A DNA stretch of 64,000 bases from Bhargavaea beijingensis (GCF_900101985.1 NZ_FNAR01000003.1:62001-126000); one strand, 5' to 3'; counted from the first letter of the stretch, positions 28,164 to 37,915 are shown. Made by a program: numbers and translations. Notes: generated from the sequence alone by a model not told the origin.

Positions 28164-29078
28164 GTGAACAAACGATTTCTAATATTTACCATCGTTTTTC
28201 TTTTCGTAATTGCGGCGTGTTCTCCAAAACAGGAGCTGTCGCCTGCGTCAGGAAGTCTTGACAAGGCAGAGCCTGCGCTTCTTCCAGAAGACCGCTTTCT
28301 CACAATCGCCCACCGTGGCGCTTCAGCCTACCGTCCAGAGCATACCTTGCCGGCCTATATCCTGGCCGATGAAATGGGCGCCGACTACATTGAACTCGAT
28401 TTGCGGATGACCAAAGACGGTCGCCTAGCTGTCATTCATGATAATGAGTTGCAACGCATCACAGGGACTACCGGAAAAGTGAGCGACATGTTGATGGATG
28501 AGTTGAAGACAGTTTCTGCCGGAACTGTCTTCAATGATAGAAACCCGGACCTTGCCAAGCTCTCCTACGAACAATTAACCATTCCCGAACTTCGTGATGT
28601 CCTTATGCAATTCGGAACTTCAGTCAATTATTATATTGAGCTAAAATCTTCTTTGAAAGACAGTGGGATAGAGGAATCTGTCATTGCAGAACTGGAGCGT
28701 TACGGCATAACAGAAAACCAGGGACAACATGATGTTCCACCGGTAATTTTGCAGTCCTTTAGCGAAGAATCCTTAATGCGAATTCACGAAATTCGTCCAG
28801 AAATCCCGTTGATTCAACTATATTCTTTCAAGGAGAATGCCGACCTTTCTCCTAGTGAACTGGAGCTACTGAGTAGCTATGCATCAGGAATCGGCATCCC
28901 AGCTGACTCTGCACATGCAGGTTTTATAGAAAAAATAAAAAGATGGGGACTCGATGTTCATGTTTTTACAGTGAATGAAGAAAAGAGCATCCGAAAGCTG
29001 ATCGACATGGGTGTCGACGGCATTTTTACCGATCGGCCTGATGTTGTCCGCGAAATAATTGGAAGGGATGATTTTTAA
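28164..29078 (+). CDS. Glycerophosphodiester phosphodiesterase lipoprotein
   Basis: GDPD enzymes cleave glycerophosphodiesters to glycerol-3-phosphate and an alcohol; surface forms can act on deacylated lipids or glycerol-phosphate teichoic acid. The 304-residue product starts at a GTG behind GGAGG and has a lipoprotein signal with VIAAC as lipobox. Catalytic blocks are TIAHRGASAYRPEHTLPAY near 45-63, YIELDLRMTKDG near 74-85, the following VIHDNEL, YYIELKS near 155 and GVDGIFTDRPDVV near the end. The histidines and glutamates of the GDPD site are present. Its position beside poly(glycerol phosphate) genes suggests a wall or lipid turnover role. Confidence 0.9.
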   Translation: MNKRFLIFTIVFLFVIAACSPKQELSPASGSLDKAEPALLPEDRFLTIAHRGASAYRPEHTLPAYILADEMGADYIELDLRMTKDGRLAVIHDNELQRITGTTGKVSDMLMDELKTVSAGTVFNDRNPDLAKLSYEQLTIPELRDVLMQFGTSVNYYIELKSSLKDSGIEESVIAELERYGITENQGQHDVPPVILQSFSEESLMRIHEIRPEIPLIQLYSFKENADLSPSELELLSSYASGIGIPADSAHAGFIEKIKRWGLDVHVFTVNEEKSIRKLIDMGVDGIFTDRPDVVREIIGRDDF

Positions 29079-29216
29079 ACTTAAAATTCATTCTTTTTTC
29101 ACTTACCGCTTAAATGCTTGTTTCTCCTGGTGCTCCTGGCCCCCCTGCCTCCGGGTAAAAAGTTTTAGTCGGGCTGATAATCCCTATGCCGGATGGGTTA
29201 ATTTTCTGAAAGTCAA

Positions 29217-29245
29217 TTGCAGCCCCCTCCTCCCTTTTCTATAGT
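29217..29245 (+). promoter_or_regulatory. Promoter of the secreted gamma-glutamyltransferase gene
   Basis: TTGCAG at 29217, a 17-base spacer and TATAGT at 29240 fit a sigma-A promoter, 39 bases before the GTG start. Confidence 0.6.
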
Positions 29246-29283
29246 GGAGGAGTACGACCAAGTTTAGGGGGAGGGGTTTGTTC

Positions 29284-31062
29284 GTGTTAAAAAAGAAATG
29301 GCCGGCGTTTGTGCTTGGGATGACGCTGATTGCCGGGAGTTTTCCGGTGACGGCAAGCGCAAAGCCGCAGGGGGAAATCGATTACGACAGCTTTCCGGAA
29401 GTCGCGGAAGCAAATGGCGGGATGGTGGCGACCGCCCACCCGCTGGCAACCGAAATCGGCCGGGACGTTCTGAAAAAGGGCGGTAATGCGATTGATGCGG
29501 CGGTCGCCATCCAGTTCGCATTGAACGTCACCGAGCCGATGATGTCCGGGATCGGGGGCGGCGGATTCATGATGGTCCATGACGGAGCGACGGACGACAC
29601 AATCATCGTGAACAGCCGGGAACGGGCTCCCGGAGGCGCGACACCGGATATGTTCCTTAACGAGGACGGCAGCCCGGTCCCGTTTTCCGAGCGAGTGATG
29701 CACGGGACATCCGTCGGGGTGCCGGGGACACTGAAAGGCCTTGAGGAAGCGCTCGACCGATGGGGCTCCCGGCCACTCGAGTCACTGATCGGGCCGGCAA
29801 TCAAACTCGCAGACCACGGCTTTGCGATAGACCCGGTCCTTGCTGAGGCAATTGGGGACAATGAAGAAAAGTTAAAGCGCTCGGCAGCACGGGATGTGTT
29901 CTTTGATGAAAGCGGAGAACCACTAGGTGAAGGCGATCTGCTCGTGCAGGATGGCCTCGCCAACACCCTGAAACTCATCCGCGCCAAAGGGACCAAGGCT
30001 TTTTATGAAGGACCGGTTGCCGATGCCATCGCCGAAACTGTGCAAGAATTCGGAGGCTCCATGACACCTGAGGATCTCGCCGACTATGACGTGACCATCG
30101 ATGAGCCGATCTGGGGCAAGTATAAAGGTTATGACATCGCCAGTATGCCGCCGCCAAGTTCCGGAGGGGTGTTCCTGCTCCAGATGCTCGGCATCCTGGA
30201 CGGCTTTGATCTCTCTCAATACGATGTTAAGGCCTGGGAAAAGTATCATCTCCTTGCTGAAACGATGCACCTGGCCTACGCCGACCGGGCCGCTTATGCA
30301 GGTGATCCGGAGTTTGTCGATGTGCCGGTGAACGGCCTGCTGGATCCTCGCTATATCGAGGATCGCCGTGAGCTGATTTCATTGGACCGAGTCAATCCTG
30401 CACCTGCAGCGGGTGATCCTTGGAAGTATGAGAATGCTGGCACGCCGACCGCAACAGTCGCCCAGCCTGAAAATACACAGTACGGTGAAACAACCCACTT
30501 TACCGTCGCAGACAAATACGGCAATGTCGTTTCCTATACAACGACGATTGAGCAGCTTTTCGGCTCGGGCATCATGGTGCCGGGCTACGGCATCGTCCTG
30601 AATAACGAACTCACCGACTTTGACGCCATCCCTGGCGGCGCAAACGAAGTCCAGCCTTACAAGCGCCCGCTCAGCTCAATGACACCGACCATCGTCTATG
30701 AGGATGGCAAGCCGGTCCTTACTGTCGGCTCACCGGGCGGACCGACCATCATTACGTCGGTCCTCCAGACCATTCTTTATGCGATCGAGTATGACATGGA
30801 CCTGAAGTCTGCCGTCGAGGAACCGCGTATCTATACGAACAGCCTGACTTCATACCGCTTTGAAGACGGCGTTCCCGCGGGTGTACGGGCCAACCTGAAC
30901 GGTATGGGCCACCGCTTCGGACAGGCACCGGTCACGATCGGCAATGTCCAGAGCATCCAGATCGACCATGAGAATGGCTCTTTCCTCGGCGTCGCTGACT
31001 CCAGCCGGAGCGGATCGGCCGCAGGGATCGAGCTGAAAGGGAAACGGAAAGACAAGCACTGA
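29284..31062 (+). CDS. ggt: Secreted gamma-glutamyltransferase
   Basis: GGT transfers or hydrolyses gamma-glutamyl groups of glutathione, gamma-glutamyl peptides or polyglutamate outside the cell. The roughly 592-residue precursor has a signal peptide ending near TASA and the large-subunit blocks GGNAIDAAVAIQFALNV and MSGIGGGGFMM. The autoprocessing and nucleophile threonine lies in GETTHFTVADKYGNVVSYTT near residue 400, and PLSSMTPTIVYEDG and VGSPGGPTII follow in the small subunit. GGAGG lies nine bases before the GTG at 29284 and only three before a TTG at 29278, so GTG is preferred. It stands alone between its promoter and a strong terminator. Confidence 0.93.
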   Translation: MLKKKWPAFVLGMTLIAGSFPVTASAKPQGEIDYDSFPEVAEANGGMVATAHPLATEIGRDVLKKGGNAIDAAVAIQFALNVTEPMMSGIGGGGFMMVHDGATDDTIIVNSRERAPGGATPDMFLNEDGSPVPFSERVMHGTSVGVPGTLKGLEEALDRWGSRPLESLIGPAIKLADHGFAIDPVLAEAIGDNEEKLKRSAARDVFFDESGEPLGEGDLLVQDGLANTLKLIRAKGTKAFYEGPVADAIAETVQEFGGSMTPEDLADYDVTIDEPIWGKYKGYDIASMPPPSSGGVFLLQMLGILDGFDLSQYDVKAWEKYHLLAETMHLAYADRAAYAGDPEFVDVPVNGLLDPRYIEDRRELISLDRVNPAPAAGDPWKYENAGTPTATVAQPENTQYGETTHFTVADKYGNVVSYTTTIEQLFGSGIMVPGYGIVLNNELTDFDAIPGGANEVQPYKRPLSSMTPTIVYEDGKPVLTVGSPGGPTIITSVLQTILYAIEYDMDLKSAVEEPRIYTNSLTSYRFEDGVPAGVRANLNGMGHRFGQAPVTIGNVQSIQIDHENGSFLGVADSSRSGSAAGIELKGKRKDKH

Positions 31063-31068
31063 CAAATG

Positions 31069-31107
31069 AGCCGGACCGCCTGATCAGGCGGCCCGGCTTG
31101 TTTTTTT
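31069..31107 (+). terminator. Terminator between convergent ggt and lipase genes
   Basis: GCCGG.CCGCCTGA pairs with TCAGGCGG.CCGGC and is followed by a run of seven T. Confidence 0.9.
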
Positions 31108-32026
31108 ACACCACCCTCACATACGCCCGGCCCGGCACGGACGTATGCCGCCATGTCTTCAGGAACAGCCGTGTCCTTTCCCGTCCCCTCTCCATGAGTA
31201 CTTCCATCTGCTCCCGGTCCATGTCAAAGTCGGTCGCCTTCACGTCATCCATCGGAATAAAAACAACATCCCGGGCGTGCTCCATCGAGATGTACCGCTC
31301 ATCGTGAGCGTTCTTCATCGTCGAAAACAGCGCTTCAAACAAGTCGAGCGCATTATGGATCTGATGCGGCTGCCGATCCTCCTGGCTTCGGCTCAGCTTC
31401 AGACCGATCACCGGTCGTTCACGTTTTCCTTTTTCATCGTCGAAAATCCACATCGGGAAATTGCTCAGGACCCCTCCATCCACAACGATCGCTTCCCCGC
31501 CTGATGTGAACAGGCGGACCGGTTCGAAAAAGTAAGGAATCCCGCAGCTCATCCGGAGCGCCCGGGCCACCGGGAATGTCTCCGCCGGGATGCCGTACTT
31601 TTCCAGGTCGTCCGGAAGCACGAGCATCTTGCCGTTCGTCAGGTCCGAGGCGACCAGCTTCAGCCTCCCCGGCTCGAGGTCGCCGAATGTATACACCTGT
31701 TTCTCAAGAAGCCGCTCCGTAAACCAATCCTCGAGTGCCCTTCCCTGATACAAACCCATCCTCCAATAAAGATTCAGCCATTTCATAAAGCGCATCGGCA
31801 TCAGTGAGGTCCGTTTGTCGAGCAGCTCACTGAAATCCTGTTCGGCGAGCAGTTCCGCAATTTCCCTTGAGGTGAACCCCGCCGCGATGAATGCCGCAAG
31901 GATCGATCCTGCGCTTGTTCCGGCAATTCTCCGGAACGTCAACCCTTGCTTCTCCAGTTCCTCATACGCCCCGATGAGCGCGAGCCCCTTGAGCCCGCCT
32001 CCCGAGAACACGCCGTCCACCCTCAT
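31106..32026 (-). CDS. Patatin-like phospholipase
   Basis: This 306-residue protein is a cytoplasmic or membrane-associated patatin-family lipid acyl hydrolase. The oxyanion loop GVFSGGGLKGLALIGAYE begins at residue 5, the nucleophile Ser is in GTSAGS near 37, and the dyad Asp is in VDGGVLSNFP near 180. No signal peptide is seen. The ATG at 32026 has AAAGGGG eight bases upstream and yields the usual N-terminus; the frame extends to 32140 but the extra residues match nothing. Substrate is not predictable. Confidence 0.88.
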   Translation of the reverse strand: MRVDGVFSGGGLKGLALIGAYEELEKQGLTFRRIAGTSAGSILAAFIAAGFTSREIAELLAEQDFSELLDKRTSLMPMRFMKWLNLYWRMGLYQGRALEDWFTERLLEKQVYTFGDLEPGRLKLVASDLTNGKMLVLPDDLEKYGIPAETFPVARALRMSCGIPYFFEPVRLFTSGGEAIVVDGGVLSNFPMWIFDDEKGKRERPVIGLKLSRSQEDRQPHQIHNALDLFEALFSTMKNAHDERYISMEHARDVVFIPMDDVKATDFDMDREQMEVLMERGRERTRLFLKTWRHTSVPGRAYVRVV

Positions 32027-32163
32027 TTCTCCCGCCCCTTTCCCGGAAGCCTTTCTTATAAGGTAAGTTTGGCAGGGAGCAATTAGAACCGAAGGAAAGC
32101 GCCTTGCATGTTCACGGAGAAGAAGATAAATTGGATTCAAGACAAAAAACGAGGGATGAGCCT

Positions 32164-32640
32164 ATGGAAATCAGGGAAATCGAGGAAAAAGACAATCCGG
32201 CCATCGAGAGCATCATCAAACGCTCGCTGGAGTCATTCGGGCTGGACATCCCGGGCACCGCCTACTTCGATCCGCAACTGAGCAATCTGGCGGGTTACTA
32301 TAAGGGGCTGGCGGATTCAAAATACTGGGTGGTGACAAGTAAACATGGAGAAGTCATGGGCGGTGTCGGAATTGCGCCATTCGGGAATCACGCAGGCGTC
32401 TGCGAGCTGCAGAAATTGTATGTTAAACCGGAAGCACAGGGCCAAGGCCTGTCAAAGCAACTGATAAATACCGCACTCGGCTTTGCCAAGGAACACTATA
32501 CGCATTGCTACCTGGAAACCATGGAAAAACTCCGTGTGGCCAATCGGCTCTATGAACGGCTCGGTTTCCGCAAGCTGGATCGGCCGCTGGACGGATCTGA
32601 GCACGGGACGATGGATACGTGGTACATGAAAGAACTATAA
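32164..32640 (+). CDS. GNAT-family N-acetyltransferase
   Basis: The 158-residue protein fits a stand-alone GNAT domain: the acetyl-CoA-binding motif A is LQKLYVKPEAQGQGLSKQLI near residues 80-99 (V..E.QG.G..), followed by TMEKLRVANRLYERLGFRKL, the motif B region. The substrate is unknown. The ATG at 32164 has GAGGGATG upstream; the longer frame from 32104 overlaps the region upstream of the divergent lipase gene. A palindromic terminator follows directly. Confidence 0.85.
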   Translation: MEIREIEEKDNPAIESIIKRSLESFGLDIPGTAYFDPQLSNLAGYYKGLADSKYWVVTSKHGEVMGGVGIAPFGNHAGVCELQKLYVKPEAQGQGLSKQLINTALGFAKEHYTHCYLETMEKLRVANRLYERLGFRKLDRPLDGSEHGTMDTWYMKEL

Positions 32641-32647
32641 AGAGAGA

Positions 32648-32680
32648 CTGGACAGGAAATTTCCTGTCCAGCCTCTTTTT
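32648..32680 (+). terminator. Terminator after the GNAT gene
   Basis: A perfect 24-base palindrome with arms CTGGACAGGAAA is followed by CCTCTTTTT. Confidence 0.88.
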
Positions 32681-32953
32681 ATTATCGCTAACTTTATTGA
32701 CATACATATTAACTAGCCTTTATGCGCACCTGGTTCGGACACCATTGCCCTTTAAACATGAACACACTTAGACCTTCGAAAGCCACGCTGCAACCCGGTC
32801 ACCCCTTGCCATTTTGTTGGTTAAATCATTCTAAGTTGCGGAACAATAAGCACGGGTGAATGGATATCTTGCCGAAAGTCGTCTCAGCCGATTGCCATCC
32901 CGCCCTTTTTCCACCCAATTACGCATGGATCACGCTACTTAGGAGAGTTGATC
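32681..32953 (+). other. Upstream region of the second CDP-glycerol transferase gene
   Basis: No reading frame is convincing here. TTGACA at about 32697 could be a -35, but the -10 is poor. The AGGAGAG at the end serves the next gene. Confidence 0.4.
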
Positions 32954-35632
32954 ATGTCATCCACCCGATCACAAATTTGGAAGCAGATCAGAAACCTTAA
33001 AAGTTATTTCGTCAAGAAAGTGACTGTGTCAGACGTTAACCAACAAGAAAATGGCCTAGTCTTTCATCTCACTCTGAAAAACTTCTGGACACCGATTAAA
33101 AACATCTCTGTCACCGTGTCAGAAGGCGAAATGAAGAAGCCGATTCCTTATCAAATTCTCAACAAACAGCACCTCACGATCCATCTCCCTGAAGCTTCTC
33201 TTAACGAAATTGAAAACAGGTTAAAGATCCAGTTGTTCATTAATGGACAGCCTATGTGGATCACCGTCTCGGATGATTTTTCCATGAATGCCGCCTCCGG
33301 TATTCTGCTGGGCGGAAAATACATGATGACCCGTGTAGACCGTTCAATTCTGCTTTACCGGAAATTCGGAGAACTTAAATTCCATGCCGATTCTCTTCCC
33401 GTGACAGGACACGCTTCCGGTTACAGCAGACTTGTCTTAAAAATCGGCAAGCCTCTTTTTTCGGACTCTCCGGATCAGTCCGTTCAAGTGTATGCATTTC
33501 AGAATCACAAGCTCAGAATCCTTGACTGTCTTCTTGTTAGTGATGATTGCATTGAAATCACTGATTTTACGGCTCTGTCTCTTGGAACGTGGAGGCTGTT
33601 CCTCCAATGCCGGGGGATGCTCCATCCACTCGAAACAGATGGGATCAGGAAGACAGAATTTAATTCGTTCAACCATGCGGTCGCTCTCATGAATCAGTAC
33701 GGCTATGCCTGTTTGTCCATGTCTGCCCATCTGTTCAAAACAGATTCACTTTTGTTTAAGCTGAGCAACGATTCCATTCAAGTTAAAGTTTCCTCTGATC
33801 CAAAGAAGGTTCACCCGTTATTGCAAGTGGAAGATACAATGACGCAGCAAACTTCAGATTATCCCACGCACCAATGGAACAATGGGTTTGCGGCAAACAT
33901 TCCCATTAAAGATCTTGCTGCTAACTTCTCCATTAAGCGCTTTTTCATCGTCTCCGGCGGAAAGACGCCCATCAAACAGCAGTTCAGTTTGGAGCGCAAA
34001 GCACTTTCTGGAGACTTCGCTTTTGAGTACGTCATCGACTGTCAACAGACCCGTTTTCACTTCTACGTCCGGAAAGATGGGTCATTGGGATTGACAGCCA
34101 AGCGTCCCGACATCCGAAAGCGGATTACGGCAATATCGGATTTCAAGTTGTCCGGTTATGTCGGCAACTTTTTAGGATTCACTAACTGCAAGGCCTATCT
34201 GTTATTCCAAGAACGCGAGTCGCTTCAGTGGATCAGAGTCCCGGTCGACGGGAATTTCGAAGTTGACCTTAAACAATTGGACCTCACCTCCCTGAAGAGT
34301 AGAGACAAAACCATCATTGATCTGTTTGTTGAAATCATCAATAGTGATGGACAGACGGTACGCAAAGAAAAAATCCGCTATAGTAAATCTGACTATCATA
34401 AAGATAATTACTACGACTCGCACTTCCTCCATGATTCGGAAGGGAACCTTCACTACTACCTGGTTACGACGACACCGTTCAATAACACAAAAATCGAGAC
34501 ATTTGCCGTCCCTGCCAACATTGAGTTAAACGATGAAGGCGCGATAAAGGACCGGAACATCTGGCTGATTGGTGAACGTACTGACACTGCACAAGATAAC
34601 GGCATCGTTCTATATCATTGGCTAAGGGAAAACACGGACATTGAGGCGTACTATGTCATTGAAAAGGATTCAAAGGATTACAAGAACATCTCCGATGATC
34701 CGAATGTGCTCGAGTTCGGTTCTCAGGAACATTACGATATTTCATTAAAGGCAGGCGTTCTACTCGGCACGCATGACCTGGAAAATATTCTGCCTTTTAA
34801 AACTGCCCGGGGATTCTTCCACTATGAGGATACGTACAAAGTTTTTCTGCAACATGGTGTCCTGGGTCGCAAGAATGTCGAATATCACAAGAAGTTTTAT
34901 GATGTGCCCTTTGATTTGTTTATCGTGAGCAGTGACGAGGAGAAGGAAGAAATCGTCATGGAGGAAATGGGCTATGCATCAGGAGAGATTGCGGTCACCG
35001 GTCTGGCCCGGTTTGATCGCCTTGTACAAAACGAGCCGCCAAAGGATATTCTGCTCATGCCGACATGGCGTGATTGGATCAATACCGACCAGCAATTCCT
35101 CGAGAGCGAATACTTCAGCCGGTACGTGAATTTCATCAACAACCCCGATTTGAACAATCTGCTCCGTGAACACAACATCCGGCTCAACTTCTATCCTCAC
35201 TACCGGGCACAAGATTTCTTTGAGAGGAATATCAACCTGGAACACAGCCAGGTGAATTTCATTCCCTTCGGCTCCCGGAAAGTGCAGGACCTGCTTATCG
35301 AACATGCTTTGCTCATCACGGATTACAGTACAGTCAGCTTTGATTTCATCAAGATGAAAAAGCCGGTGATCTACTATCATTTCGATGATGAACGCTTTTT
35401 CCGAAAAGGCATTTTGCGTCCGATTGAGGATACATTCATTGGCCGGATCGCGCAGTCTGAACAAGAAATGGTGGATCTGATCAAGGACAGGATCGACCAT
35501 CATTTCGAGAACTATGATGTGGATATTTCCGGTGTCATCAAGTATCACAACCAGCGGAACTGCGAGCGGATTTATCATGCTGTGCTTAAAGGGCTCGAAC
35601 AAAAGCCGGCCGCTGCCATTCAACATTATTAA
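32954..35632 (+). CDS. CDP-glycerol glycerophosphotransferase-type protein, single catalytic domain
   Basis: This 892-residue protein carries one TagF-like GT-B domain in its last 380 residues: IWLIGERTDTAQDNGIVLYH, VFLQHGVLGRKN, LMPTWRDW and LLITDYSTVSFDFIKMKKP. The first 500 residues are non-catalytic, probably beta-rich repeats of the kind found in large teichoic-acid transferases. It is a clear paralogue of the N-terminal catalytic domain of the protein at 22544-25867. AGGAGAG stands six bases before the ATG at 32954; an earlier in-frame TTG is rejected. It should add glycerol phosphate, or another CDP-linked alditol phosphate, to a surface polymer; donor specificity is not certain. Confidence 0.88.
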   Translation: MSSTRSQIWKQIRNLKSYFVKKVTVSDVNQQENGLVFHLTLKNFWTPIKNISVTVSEGEMKKPIPYQILNKQHLTIHLPEASLNEIENRLKIQLFINGQPMWITVSDDFSMNAASGILLGGKYMMTRVDRSILLYRKFGELKFHADSLPVTGHASGYSRLVLKIGKPLFSDSPDQSVQVYAFQNHKLRILDCLLVSDDCIEITDFTALSLGTWRLFLQCRGMLHPLETDGIRKTEFNSFNHAVALMNQYGYACLSMSAHLFKTDSLLFKLSNDSIQVKVSSDPKKVHPLLQVEDTMTQQTSDYPTHQWNNGFAANIPIKDLAANFSIKRFFIVSGGKTPIKQQFSLERKALSGDFAFEYVIDCQQTRFHFYVRKDGSLGLTAKRPDIRKRITAISDFKLSGYVGNFLGFTNCKAYLLFQERESLQWIRVPVDGNFEVDLKQLDLTSLKSRDKTIIDLFVEIINSDGQTVRKEKIRYSKSDYHKDNYYDSHFLHDSEGNLHYYLVTTTPFNNTKIETFAVPANIELNDEGAIKDRNIWLIGERTDTAQDNGIVLYHWLRENTDIEAYYVIEKDSKDYKNISDDPNVLEFGSQEHYDISLKAGVLLGTHDLENILPFKTARGFFHYEDTYKVFLQHGVLGRKNVEYHKKFYDVPFDLFIVSSDEEKEEIVMEEMGYASGEIAVTGLARFDRLVQNEPPKDILLMPTWRDWINTDQQFLESEYFSRYVNFINNPDLNNLLREHNIRLNFYPHYRAQDFFERNINLEHSQVNFIPFGSRKVQDLLIEHALLITDYSTVSFDFIKMKKPVIYYHFDDERFFRKGILRPIEDTFIGRIAQSEQEMVDLIKDRIDHHFENYDVDISGVIKYHNQRNCERIYHAVLKGLEQKPAAAIQHY

Positions 35633-35636
35633 TAAA

Positions 35637-35683
35637 CTAAGAACCGAACCGTGGACTTTAAAAAGCCTCGGTTCGGTTCTTAG
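35637..35683. terminator. Long hairpin after the CDP-glycerol transferase gene
   Basis: Perfect 15-base arms (CTAAGAACCGAACCG and complement) enclose 17 bases. There is no strong T-run, so termination on either strand is likely but less certain than for the other hairpins. Confidence 0.65.
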
Positions 35684-35722
35684 AATGGTAAAGACAGGAT
35701 TTTCGATGTGGTTAAAGTATAA

Positions 35723-36802
35723 TTATTTTACCTTTTTCGTGACCGTTTTTGTATTTTTCGCTTTATCTGATGCCGAAATGGTTATGGTCGTCTTTTTCTT
35801 TTGAGCTTTAATTTTGATTTTAAATTCACCTTTGGAATTGGAAGTGGCTGAGCCCAATGCCTTTTTACCGACCTTCACCGATACCTTTGCCCCTGCTTCC
35901 GTTTTACCGGAAACCGTTTTGCTGTTGGAGTAGATGTCTTTGACCGTCAGGGATGGGGCCGTTTTATCCGCTACCGTCTTCGTAGTGGCTTTGCTGACAT
36001 TGCCGGCCTCATCGGTCGCCGTCGCCGTTATTTTCGAACCGGCTTTGATGGGTTTGGTCGTGAGTTTGAAGTTCCCTTTGCTATCCGCCTTAGGGGATCC
36101 CAGTTTGGTCTTTCCGTTTTTAAGGGTGACGGTGGAGCCCTTTTCCGCTTTCCCCGTAATCACTTTGTCATTGTCATCAATGGCATTTACGGTTGGGGCT
36201 GCAGGAGGAGTGGTGTCCACCATTCCGGCGATCATCGCATAGCTTTCTCCGTATCTCCAATAATCACTTAATACGGCAATATAATACTCACCTTTTTTCA
36301 CAGGGACGACTTGATAGGAAGTTTCGTGATCGTACAATTCGTACACTTCCGGTTCGATGTAGTTCAGTTTGCTGTCAAACACCCCGTAAAGTAATTCATC
36401 AATCGGAAACTCATAGGTCGAACCCATCATGAGCATGTACTGATCATTACTGGTCACTTTCACCTTGTAAATATCAATGTCCTCACCGTATAAGTTTGCG
36501 ACCATAACCGACATGAACGGAAGATTATCGGCCAGGTCAAAGTAATCATTGGGTTCAAGTTCATAGAGGACGTCGCCTTCTGCTTTCTTTTCGATCATGG
36601 AGCGGAATGATTTTTGATCGGATGGATTCAGGTTGAATCGGTCCAGATCAACCTTTTCCAGTACTTCCTGGTTGGCCTCCACTTCTCCCGGCAACTGCAT
36701 TTTTTCTTTCAGGTCTTCCGGCGACTCTGCAAACACAGTCCCCCCAAACATACTGGCCATTAGTAATGTCGCTGCCATGATGCCGATCCTCTTCCCCACC
36801 AC
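35723..36802 (-). CDS. Secreted protein with two C-terminal Ig-like domains
   Basis: The roughly 359-residue precursor has a signal peptide ending VFA-ES. The middle part (about 30-200) resembles a pre-peptidase-type beta domain: LEPNDYFDLADNLPF, IDIYKVKV and GEYYIAVLSDY. Then come two bacterial Ig-like modules of about 80 residues, each with VSGKTEAGAKVSVKVGKKAL- or ITGKAEKGSTVTLKNGKTKL-like strands, SKGNFK/SKGEFK, and an AGNVSKATTKTV-type end; they are very lysine-rich. There is no catalytic motif or sorting signal, so an adhesive or wall-bound structural role is inferred. A GTG at 36802 behind GGGAG is taken as start, as it gives a normal signal peptide; a longer frame to 36880 lacks a site. 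Confidence 0.78.
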   Translation of the reverse strand: MVGKRIGIMAATLLMASMFGGTVFAESPEDLKEKMQLPGEVEANQEVLEKVDLDRFNLNPSDQKSFRSMIEKKAEGDVLYELEPNDYFDLADNLPFMSVMVANLYGEDIDIYKVKVTSNDQYMLMMGSTYEFPIDELLYGVFDSKLNYIEPEVYELYDHETSYQVVPVKKGEYYIAVLSDYWRYGESYAMIAGMVDTTPPAAPTVNAIDDNDKVITGKAEKGSTVTLKNGKTKLGSPKADSKGNFKLTTKPIKAGSKITATATDEAGNVSKATTKTVADKTAPSLTVKDIYSNSKTVSGKTEAGAKVSVKVGKKALGSATSNSKGEFKIKIKAQKKKTTITISASDKAKNTKTVTKKVK

Positions 36803-36928
36803 ATCAACTCCCGCTCCATTTAGGATACTTGCCATGTAAATAATTACATGTTCAGACGAGGAATCCTCCCCAGAATCCAACTATATTTCCAGATGCCCGC
36901 CGGCAGACCATCGTCGTGGCCAATCCAT

Positions 36929-36962
36929 TAAAAAAACCTGCAGAGAGGCGAATCTCTGCAGG
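36929..36962 (-). terminator. Terminator of the ribokinase gene
   Basis: CCTGCAGAGA and TCTCTGCAGG pair around GGCGAA; on the minus strand seven T follow. Confidence 0.88.
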
Positions 36963-37036
36963 GAGCAAAGCACCAGCTGCTGAACTCTGATATAAAATCA
37001 AAAAGCTGCCTTCGATAAGCATCCAATGGTTGCTTT

Positions 37037-37915
37037 TTAATTCAATTGTCGCAATCTCTCCATCGTCTCCCCTCGCGCCGGCATGCCTCCCTGGGCGCCG
37101 AACTTTTCCACGGACAGTGACGCCGCTGCATTTGCAAAGCGAATGGCGTCCTTCATCGGCATGTTTTCCGCCAGGGCAACTGCAAGCGCTCCGTTGAACG
37201 TGTCGCCGGCTCCGGTCGTGTCCACCGCGTTCACTTGGATGCCGGGCACCCGGACATGCCGCTCCCCGTCGTGATACCGCGCCCCTTCCTTGCCGAGCGT
37301 CACGATCAGCCGGTTCGGATGGGCTTCGAGCGCCTGTTCCCAGTTCTCTCCGAACATCATTGCCGCTTCGCTCTCATTCGGCGTGAGAATCGGTTCGCAG
37401 TCGAGAAATTCATCGGTGAAGCCGTCTGCCGGAGCGGGATTCAGGATGACCGGGACCCGGTTTGTGCGGGCGATTTCCAGAGTGCGGAGTACGGTCGGAA
37501 CCGGAATCTCCAACTGCAGGACGACCAGGTCGCTTGAGGCAATGGCCCTTTTGCATGTGTCGATATCCTGAGGCTTCAGTTCATGATTGGCGCCCGGAAC
37601 GACGATGATCCGGTTGTCGCCTTCCGAAAGCAGGATATTCGCAATGCCGCTCGGGCCTTCCACCCGCTTGATGCCGCCGGTGTTGATGCCTTCGTTCTTC
37701 AGGTTAGAGGCGAGATCATCTCCGAACGGATCGGTGCCGACCGCACCGATCATTCCGACCTTCCCGCCAAGGCGCGCTGCCGCCACCGCCTGGTTCGCCC
37801 CCTTGCCGCCGGGCACTGTCGTATAGAGATTGCCCAAGACCGTCTCCCCCTGCTTTGGAAACCGCTCCGTCCCCACCACGAGATCCATATTGATGCTGCC
37901 GACTACTGTGATCAT
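37037..37915 (-). CDS. rbsK: Ribokinase (RbsK)
   Basis: RbsK phosphorylates D-ribose at O5 with ATP. The 292-residue PfkB-family protein has the N-terminal signature VVGSINMDLVV, the substrate-binding VPGGKGANQAVAAARLGG near residues 34-51, GPSGIANILL, NPAPADGF near 157 and the catalytic anion hole DTTGAGDTFNGALAVAL near 227, with the base Asp in GAGD. No rbs transporter genes are adjacent, so it probably serves ribose from nucleoside turnover; other PfkB sugars cannot be excluded. It has its own terminator. Confidence 0.9.
   Translation of the reverse strand: MITVVGSINMDLVVGTERFPKQGETVLGNLYTTVPGGKGANQAVAAARLGGKVGMIGAVGTDPFGDDLASNLKNEGINTGGIKRVEGPSGIANILLSEGDNRIIVVPGANHELKPQDIDTCKRAIASSDLVVLQLEIPVPTVLRTLEIARTNRVPVILNPAPADGFTDEFLDCEPILTPNESEAAMMFGENWEQALEAHPNRLIVTLGKEGARYHDGERHVRVPGIQVNAVDTTGAGDTFNGALAVALAENMPMKDAIRFANAAASLSVEKFGAQGGMPARGETMERLRQLN

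Noticed and set aside
32026-32140. N-terminal extension of the patatin-like lipase
   Set aside because: The upstream residues match no family feature, and a good ribosome binding site stands before the internal ATG at 32026.
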